Shown in pieces: positions 1-8,790 of a stretch of 64,000 bases of DNA. The notes beneath the pieces are model-generated. The model had not been told where the DNA came from and did not search any database. It worked only from the letters and a program-made list of their open reading frames with translations. This DNA is from JACVRW01 sp963764665 (GTDB lineage Bacteria; Actinomycetota; Thermoleophilia; Solirubrobacterales; Thermoleophilaceae), in the NCBI GenBank assembly GCA_963764665.1, contig CAVXTL010000017.1:1-64000 (forward strand), written 5' to 3'. A program made the position numbers and the translations under genes. Numbering within the stretch: position 1 is the stretch's first letter; every line of letters starts with the position of its first letter.

Positions 1-57
1 GGCGGCGGCGCGCGGGACTCACGGCCGGGCGCTGCAGGAGGGGTCGGTCAATGGGGG

Positions 58-1548
58 TCATGCTGCTTGTCGTTCCAGGTCGAGGTCGAGGTCGGGGGGG
101 CGCGTCGGTTCGGCAGTCGAGGGCCCGCTGCGGCGTGCCCGGTCGCAGGAGCGCGACCGCGAGGGCGATCCCGACGGCGATCGCTCCTGCCCCGGCGAGG
201 AATGCGAGCTGGTAGCCGTCGATCAGGGAGCTGGTGAGTCCGTGGCCCTCCGCCACCAGCCCCTTCGTGTGGTTGGCGGCGAGCGTGCTGAGCACGGCCA
301 GGCCGAGCGCGCCGCTGATCTGCTGGGCGACGTTGGTGATGCCGGATCCGAGCCCGGCGTCCGCGGCGGGAACGTCGGCCATGGCGATCGTCAGCAGCGG
401 CATGAAGGCGTTGCCGATGCCGAGCCCGATGGCGAAGGAGGCGAAGAAGATCGTGGGGAAGAACGCGGTGTCCGGCCCGACGGTGCTGAACAGGAGCAGT
501 CCGGCGATCGCGCTCGCCATGCCGGAGGTGAGCACGGGAAGCGGCCCGAACCGTGCGACCAGGCGCGCCGTGACGCCCTGCGAGAGGACGGCGACGGTGA
601 GAGTCCAGGGCAGGAAGGCCGCGCCGGTCTGCAGGGCGCTGTAGTGGCGCACCTGCTCGAGGTAGAGCGTGCCGAGGAAGAAGGTCGAGTACATGCCGGT
701 GACGAGGAAGCCCCTGACGAGGCTCGCGTTGATCAGCCCGGGAAGGCGGAGGATGCGCAGCGGCATGATCGGGTTGCTGATTCGCGCCTCGACGGAGATG
801 AACGCCGCCATCAGCAGCGCCGCGAGCGCGCCGATCTCGAGGACGGGTGCGGACAGCCAGCCGTGCGTGGTCACCTGGACGATCGCGTAGATGGCGCTCA
901 TCAGCGAGGCGGTGACGAGCAGCGAGCCGAGCCAGTCCACGCCGTGTCCGAAGCCGAGCCCGCTGTCGGCGCGGATCAGCGCCTGGCCGAGCAGCGAACG
1001 TGGCGAGGCCGATCGGGAGGTTGACGAAGAAGACCCAGTGCCAGCTCAGCGCCTCGGTGAGCAGGCCGCCGGCGAGGAGCCCGAGCGAGCCGCCGGCGAC
1101 CGACACGAAGACGTAGGCGCTCATCGCGCGGGCTCGCTCGGCGACCTCCGGGAACTCGGTGATGATGATCGCGAGGATCACCGACGCCTGTGCGGCCGCG
1201 CCGATGCCCTGGAGGAAGCGGGCTGCGATCAGCGCCTCCTGCGTCGGGGCGATGCCGCACAGGAGCGAGGCGACCGTGAACGTGACCACGCCGCCGAGGA
1301 ACACGCGCTTTCGGCCGGCCAGGTCGCCGAGCCGGCCGGCCAGGAGCAGCAGGCTGCCGAAGGTCACGAGGAACGCGTTGACGACCCAGGTCAGGTTCGC
1401 CTGGCTGAAGCCGAGGTCGTGCTGGATCGACGGGAGCGCGACGTTCACGATCGTGACGTCGAGGACGATCATCAGCTGCGCGAGGCAGACGACGAACAGG
1501 GATGCCCAGCGGCGGCGGTCGGGGGTGAGGCTGGAAACGAAGGTGCAT
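58..1548 (-). CDS. DHA2-family MFS drug efflux transporter (frameshifted)
   Basis: This is a proton-driven multidrug exporter of the EmrB/QacA type with about 14 membrane segments. The first helix region holds the family signature LDVTIVNVALPSIQ, followed by the motif GRLGDLAGRKRVF typical of the MFS loop 2-3. The reading frame breaks near 990-1000: past GLATF the natural protein (LGQALIRADSG and on) continues in another frame. A second break lies between the ATG at 1548 and the first helix, since starting at 1472 would cut that helix. A third break is likely in the seven-G run at 94-100: removing one base gives a natural acidic tail and a stop at 58. The gene is divergent from a TetR regulator that probably represses it. 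Confidence 0.85.
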
Positions 1549-1587
1549 GCGGGGTCTCTTGTCGGGGCGCTCGGTTCGAGCTAAACT

Positions 1588-1646
1588 GGAGGCCACCTCC
1601 GAAATAAGTGGAGGCGACCTCCGGAACTATACGGAGGGACCCTCCG
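1588..1646. promoter_or_regulatory. Three evenly spaced palindromic operators between MFS and TetR genes
   Basis: Two near-identical sites, GGAGGCCACCTCC at 1588-1600 and GGAGGCGACCTCC at 1610-1622, are followed by CGGAGGGACCCTCCG at 1632-1646. Their centres (1594, 1616, 1639) are 22-23 bp apart, about two helical turns, so dimers bound to them would lie on one face of the DNA. The position between a divergent exporter and a TetR gene makes them the likely operators of that regulator. The symmetry and spacing are seen; binding is inferred. Confidence 0.7.
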
Positions 1647-1662
1647 GTTGTCAAGCGAATTC

Positions 1663-2254
1663 ATGAGCACGATCGACACCCCCACCCAGCCACTGCTCGC
1701 GCGCCCGAAGCGCGCGGACGCCCGGCGCAACTACGAGAAGGTGCTCGCGGCCGCGCGCGAGGCGTTCGCCGAGGGTGGGGAGTCCACTTCGCTCGAGGAG
1801 ATCGCGCGACGCGCCGGCGTCGGGATCGGCACCCTCTACCGCCACTTCCCGAACCGGCAGGCGCTGGTCGAGGCGCTCTACCTCGACGAGGTCGAGGAGG
1901 TGTGCCGGTCGGCGGCGCGAGCTCGACGGCGCCGACCCCTGGGAGGCACTCAACGGCTGGGTCGAGCGCTTCATCGGGTACCTCGCGACCAAGCGCGCGC
2001 TGGCCCACGAGCTGCTCAACTACCTCGACCAGGACGCCTCGCTCTTCCAGGCATCCCGTGCCTCGCTCTTCGCCGCGGGCGAACCGCTGCTCGAGCGCGC
2101 TCAGGAGGCGGGCGTCGTACGCCAGGACGTCACGATCGCCGAGGTCATCCAGATGGTGGTCGGGATCGCCAAGATCCCAGCCGCCGACCCGAGCCAGACC
2201 GAGCGCATCCTCCGGATCGCGCTCGACGGTCTTCGCTATCGCCCCGAGGGCTAG
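1663..2254 (+). CDS. TetR/AcrR-family transcriptional repressor (frameshifted)
   Basis: An N-terminal helix-turn-helix (residues about 18-65) is clear, with the family core GVGIGTLYRHFPNRQALVEA. The frame breaks near 1912-1920, just after EEVCRSAA; the ligand-binding domain continues one frame over from RELDGADPW to GLRYRPEG and stops at 2254, which gives the normal length of about 196 residues. The ATG at 1663 is chosen over an in-frame TTG at 1648 because the latter sits against the third operator. The gene is divergent from the DHA2 exporter and probably controls it and itself through the three palindromes at 1588-1646. The 3' end overlaps the convergent tatC by 4 bases. Confidence 0.85.
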
Positions 2255-3008
2255 CCGGTGGCGGCGGCGCTCTCGGCGCCGGCCGCGCGGGGCGCAAAGA
2301 GCCTTGCGAGCTGGATGCTTCCCTCGTAGAGGATCAGCAGCGGCACCATCTCCAAGACGAGCGTGACCGGGTCGAGCGTAGGAAGCAGCGCCGCGATCAT
2401 CGCGATCGCCAGGACGCCGTAGCGGCGTGTGCTGCGCAGCTGATCGACCGTCACGACACCCAGGCGAGTCAGCACCAGCACACCGATGGGCACCTGGAAC
2501 CCCAATCCCATGGCGACCATGGTCAGCGACGCGAAGGAGTAGTAGTCGCTCGCCCGTAGCTGGGTATTGAACTCCGAGGCGTTGAAGTTGAGCAGGAACT
2601 GGAGCGCGGGGGGCAGCACGACGAGGTAGCAGAAGACGGCCCCGGCGATGAACAGCACCGGCACCATCAAGATCAGAGGCGCCGCAGCCGCCGGTCGCGC
2701 GGATTGAAGGCCGGCACGATGAACGCATACACCTGATAGAGCACCACCGGCAGGACGAGCAGCAGGGCCGCGTAGGCCGAGTTCTTGAGCGTGGTGACGA
2801 ACGGCTCTGTCGGGCTGAGCGTGATCGGCTCGAGGTTGCCGGGCAGCGGCGCGTTCAGAATCTCGATGACGAGGTCGCTCTGCCAGGTGGTGAGCGCGAA
2901 GGCCACGAGGAAAGCCGCGCCGGCGACCATCAGGCGCGAGCGGAGCTCGCCCAGATGGTCCACCAGCGTCAGCTGTTCCTCGTGGTCGATGGGCTTCAGG
3001 CGAGCCAT
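2251..3008 (-). CDS. tatC: Sec-independent protein translocase subunit TatC (frameshifted)
   Basis: TatC is the six-helix receptor of the twin-arginine translocase, which binds twin-arginine signal peptides of folded cargo. The N-terminal cytoplasmic signature DHLGELRSRL at about residues 17-26 is intact, as are the later segments FNPRDRR and FQVPIGVLVL. The frame breaks near 2680: after PRDRRLRRL the true continuation is PLILMVPVLF in another frame. The gene lies 16 bases after tatA and closes a four-gene operon whose first two genes encode putative Tat cargo. Its neighbours are intact apart from the adjacent cargo gene, so a sequence error is more likely than loss of function. Confidence 0.9.
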
Positions 3009-3024
3009 CGGAGAACCTGGGCCG

Positions 3025-3216
3025 CTAGGGCTTGCTCGCGCTCGCGGGGTCGCCGGGCGGCAGGTCCTCGCGCTCGTCGCCGCTGATCGAGTTCTTGAAC
3101 TCGCGCATCCCGCCGCCGATCGAGCGGCCGAGGTCCGGCAGCTTCTTCGGTCCGAAGATCACCAGCGCGACGATGAGCACGACGATCAATTCCATGGGTC
3201 CGATTCCGGGCAGCAT
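3025..3216 (-). CDS. tatA: Sec-independent translocase subunit TatA
   Basis: A 63-residue protein with the exact TatA layout: a short N-terminal membrane helix (LIVVLIVALVIF), the conserved FGPKKLPDLGRSIGGGMREFK amphipathic helix beginning at about residue 21, and a short acidic/polar tail. TatA oligomers form the pore or membrane-thinning patch for export of folded proteins. The ATG at 3216 is preceded by AAGGAGAGG, a strong ribosome site. It sits between the ferritin-like gene and tatC; no tatB is seen, as in other TatAC systems. A second tatA lies alone at 8791. Confidence 0.95.
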   Translation of the reverse strand: MLPGIGPMELIVVLIVALVIFGPKKLPDLGRSIGGGMREFKNSISGDEREDLPPGDPASASKP

Positions 3217-3229
3217 CCGATTCCTCTCC

Positions 3230-3867
3230 TTAGGCCTTCACAAAGGGCTTGACGGCCATCAGGACCTGATCCATGTCGAGCGACTTGTCGAAGCCGCCGT
3301 CCGTGATCGGCACGCCGTTGAGCTGGCGGATGGCGGCCGCGTGGCGCGCTTCCACCTGAACGATGCTGCCGGCGGCCGCGAGGATGGCCTTGGACTCGAT
3401 CGCCGGTGCCGCTCCGTTGTAGGCGCTGACCCCGGTGTCCTCGAACGTCTGAGCGAGCTTCAAGAAGCTCTTCTCACTGGCGAAGGCGTCGCCGAAGTCC
3501 ACGCCGGGCGCAGCCACCGGCTTGCCGCCGGCACCCTTGATCGCCGTGGTCAGCGCGTCCACGTGGGCGTCCTCGTTGTCGCGGATCGTCGTGGCGAGCT
3601 TCCTGACGTCGCCCGACATACCGCGGACCTGCTTGAGCGCCTGGCCGTAGAACGCGGCCTCGAGGTACTCCAGCGTGAGCGCGAAGTTCAGGACGTCCAC
3701 GTCGTTCGCGCCGTCCTGGGCGAGGGCGCCACCCACGAACGGGCCCACGACCCGAGCCCGTAGACCGCACCGGCGGCGACGGCGCCGCGCATGATGAACG
3801 CGCCGCGGGTGTGACCTTCGATCGTGATGGCCTCCAGCTCGGGGGCCGGCTGTGTTTCCTGGTTCAT
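3230..3867 (-). CDS. Exported ferritin-like domain protein (frameshifted)
   Basis: The mature part belongs to the ferritin_2-type four-helix family: helix 1 carries LNFALTLEYLEAAFY, helix 2 the RDNEDAHVDAL segment, and a later helix VEARHAAAI. The Glu and His residues in these motifs are the usual di-metal ligand positions, but the enzymatic activity of this family is not known. The N-terminus reads TRGAFIMRGAVAAGAVYGLG, a Tat-like leader in which the second Arg of the twin pair is not evident. The frame breaks near 3745-3755 between the leader and FVGGALAQ. The ATG at 3867 is preferred to 3900 because AAAGGAG lies just upstream. Paralogue of the preceding gene and immediately upstream of tatA. 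Confidence 0.85.
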
Positions 3868-3899
3868 CTGAAGCATCTCCTTTGCGTCAGTGCTGCGCA

Positions 3900-4577
3900 T
3901 CAGGCGAGAAACGGCTTGACCTTCGGAAGGACCTCAGCCATCGAGGCCGGCTTCGCGAAGGCGCCGTCGGGGACGATGGTCCTGCCCACCACCGAGTTGA
4001 GGGCCGCCGCATGGCGGGCCTCCACGCTGTGGATGGCGAGCGCTGCGGCGAGCACTTCCTTCGACTTGATCCGGCCCGCCTGCCCGAGATAGGCCGCGGC
4101 GCCGAGGTTCTCCACGGTGGCCGCGGTCTCGAGCACCATCTGCTCGCCGCCGTCGATCACCGCGTCGAAGTTGGTCTTCGGGCGCTTGGGCTTCCCGCCG
4201 AGCTTCTTGACGGTCTGCGTGAGCGCGTCCACGTGCTCCTGCTCGTTGTCGCGGATCATCGTCGCGACCTTGGCGAGGGCCATGTCCTTGACCACACCCG
4301 AGTCGATCACCGCGTTGTAGAAGTCGGTCTCCAGGTGCTCGAGCGTCAGGGCGTACTGGACGATCTCCAGGTCCCGCGCCGTGTCAGCCATCGTGTCCGG
4401 CTTCGCGGCCGTGGCCTGCTTGTCATCGCCGCCGCAGGCGGCCATGAAGATCGCAAGGGCGCTCGCCGCTCCGGCGCCGCCCATCACGCTCAGAAAGCGC
4501 TTGCGGGAGGCCGGATCGGCCGCCAGCTCCTGCACCGCCCCGCGCTGCTCGGGCACGTGTTCGGCTGCATCCGTCAT
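3900..4577 (-). CDS. Tat-exported ferritin-like lipoprotein
   Basis: A 225-residue paralogue of the next gene in the operon. The N-terminus has SRKRFLSVMGG, a Tat-type motif with Arg-Lys-Arg, then a hydrophobic stretch ending in FMAACGG, a lipobox with Cys at about residue 48, so the mature protein is probably a lipid-anchored outer-face protein. The ferritin-like fold is marked by YALTLEHLETDFY, RDNEQEHVDAL and VEARHAAAL with their Glu/His metal-ligand positions. It is first of four tightly spaced minus-strand genes (ferritin-like, ferritin-like, tatA, tatC) and has a good ribosome site (GGAGGG). Function beyond metal binding or redox protection is not predictable. Confidence 0.88.
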   Translation of the reverse strand: MTDAAEHVPEQRGAVQELAADPASRKRFLSVMGGAGAASALAIFMAACGGDDKQATAAKPDTMADTARDLEIVQYALTLEHLETDFYNAVIDSGVVKDMALAKVATMIRDNEQEHVDALTQTVKKLGGKPKRPKTNFDAVIDGGEQMVLETAATVENLGAAAYLGQAGRIKSKEVLAAALAIHSVEARHAAALNSVVGRTIVPDGAFAKPASMAEVLPKVKPFLA

Positions 4578-4979
4578 GGATCGAGTCCCTCCGTCGAAAG
4601 TGGCTGCCGGTCGAAATCCTCCGACCTGGGCGCTTCCTTCGGGCCGACCTCCGCGATCGGATCAGTCGGGATTGCCGGAACCTCGCGCCGCGAGTCCCGG
4701 ATCGGGGTACGTGGCGATCGCTCGAACACCCGGGCCCGCTGTCCTGGCCCGGCTTTGGCGGCGGAACCATGGCTCGAGGGGCGCAATCGCGCCAAGTGGA
4801 GCCGCGTCGTGATCCGGTGCCGACCCCCGGGCGGAAGACAGCGCAGGACGCACAGGTTTCGGCCTCCGAACCTGTGCGCGCCCGTTCACGCTCCAGGGGA
4901 CGGGGCCACGAGGCCGGGAGGCTGCGCTGCTCAATTCGTGTGCGGCGTTTTCACCCACGCGTGTTGAGTCGTTGCGCGG
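4578..4979. other. Intergenic region with one inverted repeat
   Basis: No convincing gene is seen in these 402 bases. The left end holds the ribosome site and presumably the promoter of the ferritin-tat operon. An imperfect hairpin or operator lies at 4851-4876: CACAGGTT and AACCTGTG separated by about 10 bases, with a further CGG/CCG pairing inside. No T-run follows it, so it does not look like an intrinsic terminator. Confidence 0.5.
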
Positions 4980-6327
4980 TTGCGGGCAGCGTGGCGAGGC
5001 GTGTGGAGATCGGAGCGTGGTCAGGCGGCGCTTTTGCTGCTCGGCGTGGTGGCTGCGTTGTTGGTCGGGTTGGCGGTGCTGGTGGGGTTCGGGCACGCGC
5101 TGGGTGCGAAGTCGCGCCATCAGCGGGCGGCGGATCTGGCGGCGATGTCGGCCGCTGCGGCTATGCGCGATGCCTATCCGCGGCTGTTCGAGTCGGGCCG
5201 GCGGAGCCTGACGCTCGCCGCGTATCTCGCGCTGGCGCGCGAGCGGGCGCTGCGCGTGGGGCGCGCCAACGGCGTGAGGCTTCGAGCGGGCCGACGTGAG
5301 CTTCCCGGGTGGGTCGTTCGCGCCCACGCGCGTGAGGGTGGTCGCGCGCGGCGCGGCGACGGTGCGGGTGGGGGAGCGGCCGCGGTCGGTGCCGGTGCGG
5401 GCGAGCGCGACGGCCGAGCTGGCCCCGGCGTCCGATGCGGTCCTCGGCGGGCCGCCCCATGGTGAGGGCGGCGGCTATGACGGCCCGCTCGCCTACCGGA
5501 TGGGCAAGGCGATGCGCCCCGACGTGGCCGCGGCGTTCGACCGGATGGCCACAGCGGCGCGCCGCGACGGGCTCGCGCTGTCGGTCACGAGCGCGTTCCG
5601 CTCCGACGCCGAGCAGGCGCGCCTGTTCGCCGCCAATCCGAACCCGAAGTGGGTCGCGCCGCCCGGCACGAGCCTTCACCGCTACGCAACGGAGCTCGAC
5701 CTCGGCCCGCCGGCCGCCTATGCCTGGCTGGCCGCCAACGCGCGCCCGTTCGGCTTCATCCACCGCTACGCCTGGGAGCCCTGGCACTACGGGTTCGGCG
5801 CCAACCCGCGCGACCGCGAGCACCCGGCGCAGTACGAGCGCGGCTCGTGGGAGCCGCCCGGCGGTGACCACGGCCAGATCCTCCATGGCCTGCCGTCGTT
5901 CGTGCCGCCGCGCTTCCACGATCCGCTCGCCGCGGCGGCGCTGCGATGGAACGTGCCGGCGGAGCTGCTGGCGGCGCAGCTCTACGCGGAGTCCGGCTTC
6001 AACCCGTTCGCGGAGAGCGCCGCCGGGGCGCGCGGGATCGCCCAGTTCATGCCGGGCACGGCCCGTGCCTACGGGCTCGCGGATCCGTACGACCCGGTGG
6101 CGGCGATCGACGCGCAGGCGCACCTGATGAGCGACCTGCTGAAGCAGTTCGGAGGGAAGGTCGCGCTGGCCCTGGCGGCCTACAACGCCGGGCCGGGCGC
6201 GGTCGAGCGCTACGGCGGCGTTCCGCCGTACGCGGAGACCCGCGCCTACGTGGCGAGGATCCTCGGCCTGCTGGGCGGCGCGGGCGTCATCCCGGTCGAC
6301 GTGTTCGAGGTGAGGCTGGTGGAGTGA
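4980..6327 (+). CDS. TadG-like pilus-type N-terminus fused to VanY peptidase and lytic transglycosylase (frameshifted)
   Basis: The N-terminal 100 residues look like a TadE/TadG pseudopilin-type protein: SERGQAALLLLGVVAALLVG is the membrane helix and RAADLAAMSAAAAM follows it. After a frame break near 5272-5290 the second frame continues with DVSFPGGSF and VPVRASATAEL, as in TadG-like proteins. Next comes a VanY-type D-Ala-D-Ala carboxypeptidase domain (about 5490-5840) with SLHRYATELDLG and EPWHYGF holding the zinc ligands. The C-terminus is a lytic transglycosylase (about 5940-6290) with AESGFNP, the catalytic Glu, then GIAQFMPGTA and AYNAGPGAV. The start is a TTG with no clear ribosome site, so the start is uncertain. 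Inferred role: cell-wall cutting by an envelope-anchored enzyme. No other Tad genes are near. Confidence 0.75.
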
Positions 6328-6568
6328 CCGTTTTTCAGCTAGCGCGAGAAGGCCTGCCCGGCGTACCTTGATGGCAGCGCACGGACTCCGAGGGGCGTCA
6401 TCGAGATCCCCTTGGGACGCATCCCGGCTCCCAGCTTTGAGGTCGACCAACGGCGTACCTCACGGCGGTCAACCAGCCGGGCCTCGGGGTCCGCTGCGCA
6501 CCATCTCGAGGCTCGTACATTCGCCCGGTTGGGTTTGCTCACGTGATCCGCATGGGTACCGGCGGGCC

Positions 6569-6793
6569 ATGTACATCGGAACATCGATATTCCTGATCGC
6601 CCTCGGGGCGATACTCAAGTTCGCTGTGACGGCCACCGTCGAAGGCGTGGAAGTCCAGACCGTCGGGGTGATACTCATGGTGGTCGGCGTGATCGCCCTC
6701 GTCATCTCGCTGATGGAGCAGATGATCTGGGCCGACCGGCGCCGGGCGCGCGTGGCCGAGCCCGAGGTGGCGCCGCCGCGCGAGTACCGCTGA
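6569..6793 (+). CDS. DUF6458-type small membrane protein
   Basis: A 74-residue protein with two membrane helices (about residues 5-25 and 31-52) in the order and wording of the actinobacterial DUF6458 family: MYIGTSIFLIALGAILKF, then VQTVGVILMVVGVIAL. The C-terminus is a basic and proline-rich cytoplasmic tail. Function is unknown. The ATG at 6569 begins the conserved MxIGxSI start of the family, so longer in-frame starts are not used. It is a single gene; its stop codon overlaps the promoter of the next gene. Confidence 0.8.
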   Translation: MYIGTSIFLIALGAILKFAVTATVEGVEVQTVGVILMVVGVIALVISLMEQMIWADRRRARVAEPEVAPPREYR

Positions 6794-6818
6794 CACCAGC
6801 GTGCCCCGCGGTCATACT
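6790..6818 (+). promoter_or_regulatory. Promoter for a leaderless gene
   Basis: CTGACA at 6790-6795 and CATACT at 6813-6818 are separated by 17 bases and match the main sigma factor consensus closely. The ATG at 6825 starts only 6 bases past the -10 box, so the transcript probably has no leader. The -35 box contains the TGA stop codon of the upstream gene. Confidence 0.65.
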
Positions 6819-6824
6819 GCGCCG

Positions 6825-7757
6825 ATGCGCGGGCGGCTCGCCACATGCGTCATGGCGGGCATCGCGGTCGCGCTGTCGGCGCCGGCCGTTGCCGGCGCGG
6901 TCCAGCCGGCTCCCTGTGACCCGGTGGGCGAGTATCCGGGCGACGCCGCCTCCAAGCCGGCGATCGCGCGCTGGATGGGCGGCGGAGCCGCCGCAAGCGG
7001 GCTGCCGGCCGAGCTGCCGGTGGTCGCGGCGCTCGTCGACTCGGGGTTGGCCAACCTGCAGGCCGGCGACAGCGACGCCGTGGGCTACTTCCAGATGCGC
7101 CTGGGGATCTGGAACACCGGCGAGTACGAGGGCTATCCCGAGAACCCCGATCTCCAGCTCAGGTGGTTCACCGACCAGGCGGCCGCGGTGCGACAGACCC
7201 GGCTCGCGGCCGGGCGCGCCGACCCGCTGTCCGACGACGGCCAGTGGGGCGAGTGGATCGCCGACGTCGAGCGGCCCGCCGAGGCCTACAGGAGTCGCTA
7301 CCAGCCGCGCCTCGCGGACGCACGCGAGCTGATCGGCCCGCTGTGCATGCCGCCCGGGGGCGACCCGAGCGGCGGCTCGCCGGGTCCCGAGGCGCCGAAC
7401 CCGAGCGACGTCAGGGCGCCGCGGCTGACGCTGCGTCTGACGCAGAGCCAGCGGCCACTCAGGCGCAGGGCGATCCTGCTCCGGGCAGGGTGCCCGGGTG
7501 AGGCGTGCGTGATCGCGGCATCGGGCTCGCTCAAGATCTCCGGCTCGAAGCGCGTGCACCGGCTGGCCTCGAAGCCCCGCCGCCTCGCGCGCGGGCGCAG
7601 CGCGAGCGTCACGCTCAAGCTGTCAAAGCCGCTCCGGCGTACGCTGAAGCGCGCCTTCGATGGTGGCGGCAAGGCATCCGCGCGGCTGACGGTCCGCGCC
7701 GTCGACCTAGCCGGGAACGTGACGCGAAAGCGCGTCTCGGTGCGGTTGAAGGCCTAG
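6825..7757 (+). CDS. Secreted lysozyme-fold protein with Arg/Lys-rich C-terminal domain
   Basis: A 310-residue protein with a signal peptide (about residues 1-24, ending AVAGA). Residues about 45-165 resemble the actinobacterial lytic-transglycosylase-like fold usually written ALxESGLxNLxxGDxDSxGxFQ; here it is ALVDSGLANLQAGDSDAVGYFQ, so the usual catalytic Glu is Asp. A Gly/Pro/Ser linker leads to a C-terminal beta-rich domain with many basic residues (RLTLRLTQ to RVSVRLKA) of the kind found in surface proteins of this class. It may bind or cut peptidoglycan, or be an inactive binder. Transcription is probably leaderless from the promoter at 6790-6818. Confidence 0.6.
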   Translation: MRGRLATCVMAGIAVALSAPAVAGAVQPAPCDPVGEYPGDAASKPAIARWMGGGAAASGLPAELPVVAALVDSGLANLQAGDSDAVGYFQMRLGIWNTGEYEGYPENPDLQLRWFTDQAAAVRQTRLAAGRADPLSDDGQWGEWIADVERPAEAYRSRYQPRLADARELIGPLCMPPGGDPSGGSPGPEAPNPSDVRAPRLTLRLTQSQRPLRRRAILLRAGCPGEACVIAASGSLKISGSKRVHRLASKPRRLARGRSASVTLKLSKPLRRTLKRAFDGGGKASARLTVRAVDLAGNVTRKRVSVRLKA

Positions 7758-7787
7758 CGGAAGAGCGGTGGCGGTGGCACCGATGGA

Positions 7788-8666
7788 TCACCGGAACTTC
7801 GGTTCCTCCCATTCCGGGAGGATCTCCGGCAGCCCGGCGCTGACGCTGTCCGGGAACTCCGCAGCACGCTTCTCGAGAAACGCAGCGATGCCCTCGCGGG
7901 CGTCGTCGGACTGGCCGCGCGCGAACATCGCCCGGGAGTCGGCGCGGTGCGCCTCCATAGGGTGGCTCGCGCCGAGCATCGTCCACATCAGCCGGCGTGC
8001 CAGCGCCACCGATACGGGCGCGCTGTTCTCCACGATCTCCGCAGCGAGCGCGCGGGCGGCCGGCAGCACCTCGTCCGCCGGGTGCACGCTTCGCACGAGC
8101 CGCCCGGCCAGCGCCTCCTCGGCCCTGAACACGCGACCCGTGGCCACCCACTCCATCGCCTGCGAGATCCCCACGATCCGCGGCAGGAACCAGCTTGAGC
8201 AGGCCTCGGGCACGATGCCGCGGCGGGCGAACACGAAGCCGATCTTGGTTCCCTCGGCCGCCAGGCGGATGTCCATCGCCAGGGTCATCGTGATGCCCAC
8301 GCCCACGGCCGGTCCGTTGATCGCGGCGATCACGGGCTTGGTGCAGCGGAAGATCCGCAGCGTGAGGATGCCGCCGCCGTCGCGGGGCGCGTCGGTCCCG
8401 CTGTCCTCGGCCATCTCGCCCCGGCCCTGGCGCTTGGTCCAGTCGAAGGTCTCGCCGCCCCCCTCGAGGTCGGCGCCGGCGCAGAACCCGCGGCCGGCGC
8501 CCGTGACGATCACGGCGCGCACCTCGTCGTCCTCGTCGGCGAGGTCGAACGCCTGGATCAGCTCCTCGTGCATCGTGCGCGTGTAGGCGTTGAGCCGCTC
8601 GGGCCGGTCGAGGGTGATCGTGGCCACGTGGTCGGCGACCTCGTATCGGATCTCGGTGAAGTCCAA
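7788..8666 (-). CDS. Enoyl-CoA hydratase/isomerase family protein (crotonase)
   Basis: Crotonase-fold enzymes hydrate or isomerise acyl-CoA thioesters. Visible family features are ITLDRPERLNAY near the N-terminus, the oxyanion-hole segment GAGRGFCAGADL at about residues 58-69, and INGPAVGVGITMTLAMDIRLAA. The later FVFARRGIVPEACSSWFLPR is typical of the enoyl-CoA hydratase branch and supplies one of the catalytic Glu positions. The TTG at 8666 is chosen because AGGAG lies 6 bases upstream and the protein then begins at the usual place (292 residues). A MaoC-type hydratase lies nearby on the other strand, which suggests acyl-CoA metabolism, but substrate is unknown. Confidence 0.88.
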   Translation of the reverse strand: MDFTEIRYEVADHVATITLDRPERLNAYTRTMHEELIQAFDLADEDDEVRAVIVTGAGRGFCAGADLEGGGETFDWTKRQGRGEMAEDSGTDAPRDGGGILTLRIFRCTKPVIAAINGPAVGVGITMTLAMDIRLAAEGTKIGFVFARRGIVPEACSSWFLPRIVGISQAMEWVATGRVFRAEEALAGRLVRSVHPADEVLPAARALAAEIVENSAPVSVALARRLMWTMLGASHPMEAHRADSRAMFARGQSDDAREGIAAFLEKRAAEFPDSVSAGLPEILPEWEEPKFR

Positions 8667-8790
8667 GCGCTGCTCCTGACGGTCGAGAGGCGGTCGAGGC
8701 ATTCTGCCCGGCTGATCCGGTGGCGCGCTCTCACGTACTAGTGGGGGGCGAGGGTTTCCCCGCCCGCACCCGGTGAAGGAGACGCAGCAA

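Noticed and set aside
4851..4876. Intrinsic terminator
   Set aside because: The hairpin is imperfect and not followed by a T-run on either strand; kept only as an inverted repeat in the intergenic note.
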